A stretch of DNA of 6,283 bases from Desulfobacterales bacterium (GTDB lineage: Bacteria; Desulfobacterota; Desulfobacteria; Desulfobacterales; UBA11574). The notes beneath the pieces were generated by a model. It saw only the letters and a program-made list of their open reading frames with translations. It did no database searches and had not been told where the DNA came from. The stretch spans positions 1-6,283 of the forward strand of contig JAAXQD010000071.1 of assembly GCA_012974475.1 (NCBI GenBank), read 5' to 3'. The position numbers and the translations under genes are program-made. Positions 1 through 4,944 of this stretch are shown here, piece by piece (position 1 is the first letter of the stretch; the number at the start of each line of letters is the position of its first letter).

Positions 1-780
1 GCCATGACCTGCTGCTGACCGATGAAAAACTTCTGCTTCCATTTCTCCCTTACCTTCATCACAATCAGGACACGGCTTACCTGTATCCATTGCATATCCA
101 GTATTACCACAACGTTGACAATCAGTACTTTCTTCATTTTCAAGATGGTCGAAATGGTTTTCAGGTTCCATCATGTGATGGCTCATCTTAGCTGTAGGGA
201 ATGCTGCTTGTGCTGCCTCTACGCTGTCAAATGATGCTAGAAAGTTCTTACGAACCTGTCCAGCAAGAACGCTGTGTGATGGAAATGAATCGTATCCCTT
301 GACTGTGAATGTACCATTCTTTTCTGGAATGATATTCACATATTCAAATTTAGATACATCCTGCTCTTCATTCTCATACCCTACTTCTTCGTCTTCATAT
401 TCTCCAGTATAATTACACAGATGACAACCGTCACCTTCACAGCTACCGCATAAGTTGGATTGACGTCTAGGATCTTGTTCCTCGTAGTGATCATCGTCGT
501 GTTGATTCATTGCACCTTGATCTCGTCCATACTCATCTTCTTCTTCACCTTTCATACTTCCGTATGCACCGACATTATCATAGAACAATTCCTCTGCGCC
601 CGATAATACCTTCTTTAATACGTTTTTGCTATCAACACCAGGAACGTGTGCACGTTTAAGAACCTTTTGAAAGACTGGTCTGGTTACGCCAGAATTTGCT
701 AGTGCTGATAATCCAAACTCCAAATTCGAAAGAAATTTACTTTCATCACTACCTGATCGCCTTCGGCGTCGAGTTGGCAT
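1..780 (-). CDS. Unassigned acidic protein with two four-cysteine (DnaJ-like zinc-finger) clusters; C-terminus cut by window edge
   Basis: An open frame of 260 codons starts at the ATG at 778-780 and reaches the left edge without a stop, so the C-terminus is missing. The N-terminus is strongly basic (MPTRRRRRSGSDESK). Residues about 61-140 are rich in Asp, Glu and His. The first cysteine cluster is C111-x2-C114-x4-C119-x2-C122 followed by NYTG, matching the CxxCxGxGCxxCxxTG form of DnaJ zinc repeats. The second is C221-x2-C224...C237-x2-C240 (CQRCGNTG, CPDC). No J-domain is visible, so it is not DnaJ. Between the clusters, residues 167-200 (SHSVLAGQVRKNFLASFDSV and on to FPTAKMSH) remind me of uncharacterised phage or virome proteins; this is recollection, not a search. 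The start lies 2 bases after the TGA of the CDF gene, with AAGG overlapping that gene's end, so co-transcription is inferred. That the frame is coding is well supported; the function is unknown. Confidence 0.82.
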   Translation of the reverse strand, partial: MPTRRRRRSGSDESKFLSNLEFGLSALANSGVTRPVFQKVLKRAHVPGVDSKNVLKKVLSGAEELFYDNVGAYGSMKGEEEDEYGRDQGAMNQHDDDHYEEQDPRRQSNLCGSCEGDGCHLCNYTGEYEDEEVGYENEEQDVSKFEYVNIIPEKNGTFTVKGYDSFPSHSVLAGQVRKNFLASFDSVEAAQAAFPTAKMSHHMMEPENHFDHLENEESTDCQRCGNTGYAMDTGKPCPDCDEGKGEMEAEVFHRSAAGHG

Positions 781-782
781 TT

Positions 783-1670
783 TCACTCAACCTTGAACGG
801 GTAGTCGTCTTCAAGTATTTGTCTGGTGGATTCCAAACTATCAATTGTTTCCTCAATGTCATCTGATGTGAGATCATCTGCGAAATTTACATCGAGGTTG
901 ACTAAAACCTGACTTGGTCCAAAATACAGGCTCAGTGGCCTCCGATAACTGATCACACGATTTTCTTCCTTAAGAATAGTTATGATTTTATCAACATCCT
1001 CAGGCAAAAGTCCTTCACCGATCAGCAAGGCCTTACATTCAATGGCGAAGAACAGCGCTACAATTACTAACAGGACACCAATCAGTACTGAGCCTATGCC
1101 ATCAAAATATACCCAACCCGTTATTTGCCCAAGAAACACTGCGAAAAATGCTATCACCAGCCCGATCAAAGCAGCTGTATCTTCAATAACCACCGCAACG
1201 GTGGCACTATCTTTACTATCTATAAGGCCTCTCAAAAATGGCTTAGAACCTCGGCTTTTATTGAATTCCTGCAAAGCAACCCTCAAGGCAGCACCCTCAA
1301 AAATCATGGCAAGAATGAGAACCAGGTAGTTCCACCTGACATTCGCCAAGGGCTTCGGATGCTGAAGGTGCTTGATACCCTCATGAATCGCAAATCCGCC
1401 CCCCAGAGCAAATATTAACAGCGCAACGATAAAACTCCAGAAAAAGACCTCTTTGCCATAGCCAAATGGGTGTGCATCATCGGCAGGTTTTTTGCTTCTC
1501 CGGACACCAATCAACAAAAGAAACCCGTTGCCTGAATCTACCAGAGAGTGTATCCCCTCGGAGAACATGGCAGAAGAACCTGTAAAAATGGCAGCAATAA
1601 ACTTACTGATGGCAATAGCTGTATTTGCTATAATAGCGCCATAAATTGCCCTATTCGATGAGGCGGCCAT
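783..1670 (-). CDS. Cation diffusion facilitator (CDF) family divalent metal transporter, ZnT9-like subgroup
   Basis: A complete 295-residue protein of normal CDF length. CDF proteins export Zn2+, Fe2+, Mn2+ or similar ions across the inner membrane in exchange for protons, usually as dimers. Six hydrophobic segments can be drawn at about 8-30, 33-56, 75-98, 113-133, 157-180 and 186-212, followed by a soluble C-terminal domain (about 220-295) like the family's metal-sensing dimer domain. TM2 carries the metal-site pair H41-x3-D45 (EGIHSLVDSGN). The loop H67-P-F-G-Y-G-K is a family signature. In TM5 the site reads VVIEDTAAL (V160...E163-D164) after DSKDSATV, so the usual first ligand four residues before D164 is not His or Asp; I associate this form with the ZnT9-like branch. 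ATG 1668-1670 is preceded by AAGGA (1676-1680) with 5-base spacing. Substrate metal cannot be told from sequence. Confidence 0.95.
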   Translation of the reverse strand: MAASSNRAIYGAIIANTAIAISKFIAAIFTGSSAMFSEGIHSLVDSGNGFLLLIGVRRSKKPADDAHPFGYGKEVFFWSFIVALLIFALGGGFAIHEGIKHLQHPKPLANVRWNYLVLILAMIFEGAALRVALQEFNKSRGSKPFLRGLIDSKDSATVAVVIEDTAALIGLVIAFFAVFLGQITGWVYFDGIGSVLIGVLLVIVALFFAIECKALLIGEGLLPEDVDKIITILKEENRVISYRRPLSLYFGPSQVLVNLDVNFADDLTSDDIEETIDSLESTRQILEDDYPFKVE

Positions 1671-1838
1671 ATTAATCCTTCACGAAGCCAGCATAGCTAC
1701 TACCCCTGAGGTCCCGTGGAGCAGGAATAGTTCTTATAATAAACAGGGCGGCTATTATTGGTATTCGAATTCTAAAAATCTCTTGTCTCCTATCATTCAA
1801 TGTGGCCTGCGAAGTGACATCATGCTTTAACGTTACGC

Positions 1839-1932
1839 ACTCTGTATTGGAAACTCCGTAATGAATCACAAAAAATAAGACTAAACTCTGTATTGGAAAC
1901 TCCGTAATGAATCGCAAAAAATAAGACTAAAC
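1839..1932. repeat. 46-bp tandem duplication (just over two copies)
   Basis: The 46-bp unit beginning ACTCTGTATTGG occupies 1839-1884 and 1885-1930, and the match runs two further bases into a third period. I find one mismatch between copies, A1868 in the first against G1914 in the second. The near identity suggests a recent duplication. The 3' end of each unit (AAAAAATAAGACTAA) is also the start of the dispersed repeat at 1911-1962, so the duplication has captured part of that element. Confidence 0.9.
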
Positions 1933-1962
1933 AAATCGCTTTTTTTAATCCAATTATATGCT
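1911..1962. repeat. Dispersed direct repeat, left copy (partner at 2910-2961)
   Basis: This 52-base segment runs from ATCG through a run of A, then AAATCGCTTTTTTTAATCC, to ATGCT. It matches 2910-2961 in the same orientation with no gap. I count 46 of 52 bases identical, including a perfect 19-base core. The offset between the copies is 999 bases, and the interval between them contains only the amidotransferase gene. Confidence 0.85.
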
Positions 1963-2036
1963 TGCCCCTATCCTCTTCTAATCAAAGATGAATTAGACCC
2001 CGGCTCCTTCTCTTCAATAATTAATAATTAAGATTT

Positions 2037-2073
2037 ATCCCGTTAAACGTTGTTGCTTGTATTTAACTGGGAT
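2037..2073 (-). terminator. Possible terminator stem-loop downstream of the amidotransferase gene
   Basis: The arm ATCCCGTTAAA (2037-2047) pairs with TTTAAC (2062-2067) and GGGAT (2069-2073): 11 base pairs with one bulged T (2068) and a 14-base loop. It lies 13 bases past the minus-strand stop codon at 2087, where a terminator would be expected. On the minus strand the stem is followed by AAATCTTAATTATT rather than a clean T run, so it is not a textbook intrinsic terminator and could instead act as an mRNA 3' end stabiliser. Confidence 0.45.
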
Positions 2074-2086
2074 GCGACCCTCATGC

Positions 2087-2872
2087 TCATGTCTTTCTTC
2101 CGCTCGTGAAAATGGAATTGCCTTCGGAAAATATCAACAACTGGCCTGGTTTAGCCCTCTTCCAGTCCTCATCGCTCAAAGGCTTGGTGGCCACGATGTA
2201 TCCTCGTTCATCTGGATTTATTACCTCTGCCAAATTGATCGTCAGGTATTGGCCACGAAGTTTGACAATTTTGTATGGCGCCTGACGCAGCAAGTAATGA
2301 AGTCCAAGGTACCCTGTGCTGTCGTGGTATACGAACAGGTGTTTGCCATCACTAAATATCAGATTCAGCGTTCCTAATCGGTTCATTTCTCGTAATTTCT
2401 CATGCAAGAGAGTGAAACCATTATTATCGGTCAATTGAATACCACCATGGCTGAGCCATGATAATAAACTACAAAAGACAAGCTCAGAATCGGTTTCGCC
2501 AATCGGGGTGAATTTACTAGATGGAAAACTCAATTGACTGGTGTCCACCGTGCCATTGTGGGCAAACACCCAGGTTTTCTGATCAAATCTCCGATAAAAA
2601 GGATGTGTGTTGATGTAACCTACCCTACCTCTTGTCGCACGGCGGATATGCGAAACGAAAATCCGCGACCGGGCACCCAAGTGTTCCTGGAACTCATCGG
2701 CAAGACGACTCCGCAAAGCAGGTCTTGATTCTTTTATAATTTGGGAACCATATTCATCATACCAGGCCGTTCCCCAACCATCAGGATTCTCCCTTGCTCC
2801 CGCCTTTAAACCAGAAAATGCCAAACGAAAGGAAACCTCTTTGTTGAAACAAAGACCAAGTAATTCGCACAT
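2087..2872 (-). CDS. Class II glutamine amidotransferase-like protein (YafJ-type Ntn hydrolase)
   Basis: A complete 261-residue single-domain protein. Class II glutamine amidotransferases use an N-terminal cysteine, exposed by Met removal, to release ammonia from glutamine. Here C2 follows directly in MCELLG. Other family landmarks are NPDGWG (29-34), SHIRRAT (74-80), NTHPF (88-92), AHNG (104-107) and GETDSE (125-130). The C-terminal part (VATKPLSDEDW, PGQLLIF) also fits YafJ-like proteins. There is no synthetase domain, so the ammonia acceptor is unknown. The frame extends 8 codons further up to an ATG at 2896, but that start would bury the catalytic cysteine. The ATG at 2870-2872 has a strong GGGAGG seven bases upstream and is clearly right. 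The gene is transcribed alone and divergently from the nuclease gene. Fold and family are confident; the biological substrate is unknown. Confidence 0.95.
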   Translation of the reverse strand: MCELLGLCFNKEVSFRLAFSGLKAGARENPDGWGTAWYDEYGSQIIKESRPALRSRLADEFQEHLGARSRIFVSHIRRATRGRVGYINTHPFYRRFDQKTWVFAHNGTVDTSQLSFPSSKFTPIGETDSELVFCSLLSWLSHGGIQLTDNNGFTLLHEKLREMNRLGTLNLIFSDGKHLFVYHDSTGYLGLHYLLRQAPYKIVKLRGQYLTINLAEVINPDERGYIVATKPLSDEDWKRAKPGQLLIFSEGNSIFTSGRKT

Positions 2873-2879
2873 AAAATTG

Positions 2880-2885
2880 CCTCCC
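2880..2885 (-). promoter_or_regulatory. Strong ribosome binding site that fixes the amidotransferase start
   Basis: The minus strand reads GGGAGG, then seven bases (CAATTTT), then the ATG of MCELLG. This site decides for the 2872 start over the in-frame ATG at 2896, which would place 8 extra residues before the nucleophile. Confidence 0.85.
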
Positions 2886-2909
2886 GAAAATATCAATTCA
2901 ATGACAAAT

Positions 2910-2961
2910 ATCGTAAAAAATAAGATTAATTAAATCGCTTTTTTTAATCCAAATAAATGCT
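2910..2961. repeat. Dispersed direct repeat, right copy (partner at 1911-1962)
   Basis: Same orientation and length as 1911-1962, with 46 of 52 bases matching by eye. The identical core is AAATCGCTTTTTTTAATCC. This copy begins 38 bases upstream of the amidotransferase start codon, so it overlaps the likely promoter region of that gene. Confidence 0.85.
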
Positions 2962-3000
2962 GCTTTGTCACTGGTCCTTGATCTTTTGTTTTGATTTCAA

Positions 3001-3029
3001 CTTTAGTTCACTTTAGTTCACTTTAGTCA
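3001..3029. repeat. Three direct 10-bp repeats, CTTTAGTTCA
   Basis: CTTTAGTTCA occurs at 3001-3010 and 3011-3020, followed by a third copy short by one base (CTTTAGTCA, 3021-3029). The 10-base period places the copies on one face of the helix. They lie about 130 bases upstream of the amidotransferase start codon. They could be protein-binding repeats or simple slippage products; the sequence alone does not decide. Confidence 0.8.
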
Positions 3030-3048
3030 CTTTTAATCCTGATCCCTG

Positions 3049-3087
3049 CCCTTTACTCTTTGCTCTTTCCTCTTTTCTTTTTTCTTC
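3049..3087. repeat. Pyrimidine tract flanked by a 13-bp direct repeat
   Basis: Of 39 bases only A3055 and G3062 are purines. The tract is bracketed by two identical copies of CTGATCCCTGCCC at 3039-3051 and 3093-3105. No coding or structured RNA signal is visible in it. Confidence 0.75.
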
Positions 3088-3132
3088 GGTTTCTGATCCC
3101 TGCCCAGTTAAGTGCGTCCCTCAATTCCAAGG

Positions 3133-3153
3133 AAGAATCCGACCCTCATTCTT
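3133..3153. repeat. Small inverted repeat with CGACCCTC in the loop
   Basis: AAGAAT (3133-3138) and ATTCTT (3148-3153) form a perfect 6-bp stem around the 9-base loop CCGACCCTC. The 14-mer TCCGACCCTCATTC at 3138-3151 recurs exactly at 4929-4942. A variant, CGACCCTCAT, is at 2075-2084, and a looser one, CGTCCCTCAATTC, is at 3115-3127. The set may be a short dispersed repeat family. Confidence 0.55.
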
Positions 3154-3196
3154 GTAACACACCATAAGTCTACAAAATAAAATCCAAAATTGCAAA

Positions 3197-3225
3197 TTGA
3201 CACTTTCAGATGGCTCAAATAACGT
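3197..3225 (+). promoter_or_regulatory. Candidate sigma70-type promoter for the DUF2779 nuclease gene
   Basis: A perfect TTGACA (3197-3202) is followed after 17 bases by TAACGT (3220-3225), which matches TATAAT at only three positions. The position, about 35 bases before the start codon, is suitable. The weak -10 keeps confidence low. Confidence 0.4.
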
Positions 3226-3259
3226 GTAAGATGTATGAAACCTTAATGAGGAACTTAAA

Positions 3260-4756
3260 ATGACTGTAATGAATAAAAAAATCAGCACTTATCTAAGCAA
3301 ATCCCTTTTCATCAGAGGACTTCAATGTCATAAATCTCTTTATCTTCATAAATATCACCCAGACCTTAAAGACGAAATTTCCGAAAAGCAAAAAAATCTT
3401 TTTCAAAGTGGTGTTAATGTAGGCATCTATGCCCAAAAGCTTTTCCCGGGTGGTGTGGAGATTCCTTTTGATGATGTTTCTCTTTCAAAACAGATTAAGA
3501 GAACTATGATTGAAATTGAAAATGGAACTAAGGTCATATATGAGGCTGCCTTCAGTTATGATAATGTTTTCGTAAAAGTTGATATCCTTCGAAAAACCGA
3601 AAATGGATGGGAAATCTATGAAGTTAAGGGGTCAACTGGTGTTAAAGATGTCCATTATGACGATGTAGCGGTTCAATATTATGTTCTCAAAGGCACCGGT
3701 CTTTCAGTTTCAAAAGCATTTCTTGTTCACATAAACAACCAGTATGTAAGAAAGGGTGAAATAGAGGTCGATAAACTTTTCACAGTCCAGGATCTTTCAA
3801 ATGATGTTATTGAAAAGCAGAAGTCTATTAAAAATGAAATCGATAAAATGAAAAGAATGTTAAAAAGCCAGGGGCCAAATATCGACATTGGTGAGCACTG
3901 TACTGATCCATATGATTGTGACTTTTGCGGTTATTGTTGGAAACACATACCCGAAAATTCCGTTTTTAATTTAAAAGGTGCCGGGCCAAATAAGTTTGAT
4001 CTTTACAGGCAGGGGATAATCCGTCTGGAGGATATCCCCAAAGATATTTTGCCACAAAGCCAAAGGATTCAACTGGAAGGAACACTTGATAAAAAAAACA
4101 TTACCAATAAGGCAGCGGTCGAGGAATTCCTTGATACCCTGTGGTTTCCCATTTGTTTCCTGGATTTTGAAACCACATTTATGGTTCCCCTTCCTATGTA
4201 TGACGAAACGAGGCCTTATCAGCAGGTTCCATTTCAGTATTCACTCCATTATCTCGAAAAAGAGAATGCAGAGTTACAGCATTATGAGTATCTGGCTCCT
4301 GCTCATGTTGACCCGAGAAAAGAACTTTTAGACAAATTGTTAAATGAAATTCCTGAAAACGCATGTGTTCTTGTTTACAATAAAACTTTTGAGATTGGTG
4401 TTCTGAACAACTTGGCAAAGTGGTTTCCCGAACATTCAGACCAGATAGAGAATATCATCCGAAATATTCGGGATCTAATGATTCCCTTTAGAAGAAAAGA
4501 TATTTATCGTTGGGGAATGGGAGGGTCTTATTCAATAAAATATGTGCTTCCGGCGTTGGTGCCGGAGTTAAGCTATGACGATATGGAGATAAGTGACGGT
4601 GGAATTGCGTCAAATGCTTGGCTAAGTATGAGGGACCTGGAGGATCTCGATGCAACAGAGAGAATCCGTAAAGCGCTTCTGGCGTATTGTAAATTGGACA
4701 CATTAGGAATGGTGAAAATCATCGAAAAACTTAAAACAATATGTAATTCAACCTAA
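3260..4756 (+). CDS. DUF2779 protein: RecB/Cas4-like iron-sulfur nuclease fused to a DEDD 3'-5' exonuclease
   Basis: A complete 498-residue protein with two nuclease modules. The N-terminal module (about 8-230) has the PD-(D/E)XK core of the RecB/Cas4 class: D108 in VDIL, E121-V-K123 in IYEVKGST, and Q139-Y140. It also has C23 (LQCHK) plus C214, C220, C223 and C226, the one-plus-three (here four) cysteine arrangement that holds a 4Fe-4S cluster in Cas4 and AddB; in this protein the cluster is inferred. The C-terminal module (about 295-490) has RNase H-fold exonuclease motifs: D302-F-E304 (exo I), N374-x2-F377-E378 (exo II) and Y476-x3-D480-T (exo III). This architecture matches the DUF2779 family, whose role is unproven; DNA repair or defence is a reasonable guess. 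ATG 3260 follows GAGGA (3248-3252) with 7-base spacing; ATG 3269 is a weaker alternative. No cas genes or partner nuclease genes lie nearby. Confidence 0.92.
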   Translation: MTVMNKKISTYLSKSLFIRGLQCHKSLYLHKYHPDLKDEISEKQKNLFQSGVNVGIYAQKLFPGGVEIPFDDVSLSKQIKRTMIEIENGTKVIYEAAFSYDNVFVKVDILRKTENGWEIYEVKGSTGVKDVHYDDVAVQYYVLKGTGLSVSKAFLVHINNQYVRKGEIEVDKLFTVQDLSNDVIEKQKSIKNEIDKMKRMLKSQGPNIDIGEHCTDPYDCDFCGYCWKHIPENSVFNLKGAGPNKFDLYRQGIIRLEDIPKDILPQSQRIQLEGTLDKKNITNKAAVEEFLDTLWFPICFLDFETTFMVPLPMYDETRPYQQVPFQYSLHYLEKENAELQHYEYLAPAHVDPRKELLDKLLNEIPENACVLVYNKTFEIGVLNNLAKWFPEHSDQIENIIRNIRDLMIPFRRKDIYRWGMGGSYSIKYVLPALVPELSYDDMEISDGGIASNAWLSMRDLEDLDATERIRKALLAYCKLDTLGMVKIIEKLKTICNST

Positions 4757-4944
4757 ATTAATTGCCCTCATCATATAATCTTATTGATTTGCCATTATTG
4801 ACGACATATAGGGTCGTCCCGCTAATCTCTGTGTAAATATGGTCAGAGCACGAGTTGTGAATTATAGTGGCATCTTATTCACTATTCAAGCTTTGACACC
4901 GTTTCTTTCGTAAGATAGCTCAGCATGGTCCGACCCTCATTCCA
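4757..4944. other. Convergent intergenic gap with weak stem-loops
   Basis: Two genes end facing each other here. The perfect 6-bp stem GACGAC/GTCGTC (4800-4805 and 4813-4818, 7-base loop) and a second 6-bp stem ATAGTG/CACTAT (4864-4869 and 4880-4885) are visible. Neither is followed by a T run on either strand, so a bidirectional terminator function is only possible, not shown. The 14-mer TCCGACCCTCATTC (4929-4942) ends two bases before the antiporter stop codon. Confidence 0.5.

Larger units (their letters stand above)
1671..2086. other. Gene-poor intergenic region between the CDF and amidotransferase genes
   Basis: This 416-base stretch has no convincing gene. It holds the CDF ribosome binding site, a 46-bp tandem duplication (1839-1932), the left member of a long dispersed direct repeat (1911-1962) and a stem-loop (2037-2073) just past the end of the amidotransferase gene. 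Because both flanking genes read leftwards, it should contain the amidotransferase terminator and the CDF promoter. I could not pick a -35/-10 pair for the CDF gene with normal spacing. An 81-codon minus-strand frame ends 1 base before the CDF start, but it needs a TTG start inside the tandem repeat, so I do not call it. Confidence 0.7.
2873..3259. other. Divergent intergenic region with repeats and a pyrimidine tract
   Basis: These 387 bases separate the divergent amidotransferase and DUF2779 genes and must carry promoters for both. From left to right they hold the right copy of the dispersed repeat, three 10-bp tandem repeats, two copies of CTGATCCCTGCCC (3039-3051 and 3093-3105) flanking a strongly pyrimidine-biased stretch, a small hairpin with CGACCCTC in its loop, and a candidate promoter for the DUF2779 gene. 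No open frame here looks like a gene. Confidence 0.7.

Noticed and set aside
1672..1917. An 81-codon minus-strand frame ending 1 base before the CDF start.
   Set aside because: It needs a TTG start inside the tandem repeat, has no ribosome binding site, and its product has no recognisable domain. Its closeness to the CDF start is suggestive of coupling but not enough to call a gene.
1839..1932. The tandem repeat as a possible minimal CRISPR array.
   Set aside because: The units are directly adjacent with no variable spacers and no palindromic repeat, and no cas genes lie in the window; the DUF2779 protein is only Cas4-like in fold.
2873..2896. Eight-residue N-terminal extension of the amidotransferase from the ATG at 2896.
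   Set aside because: The catalytic cysteine must follow the initiator Met, and GGGAGG at 2880-2885 lies inside this extension at ideal spacing for the ATG at 2872.
4086..4703. Other open frames within the DUF2779 gene on both strands.
   Set aside because: They overlap a gene whose motifs are intact throughout, lack ribosome binding sites and give products without family features.
4774..4779. A perfect TATAAT after the DUF2779 gene.
   Set aside because: No -35 element at suitable distance and no gene follows on the plus strand; the region is AT-rich, so a chance match is likely.
4910..4930. AGATAGCTCAGCATGG looks like the D-arm start of a tRNA.
   Set aside because: No acceptor stem, anticodon arm or T-arm (GGTTCGAATC type) can be placed around it.
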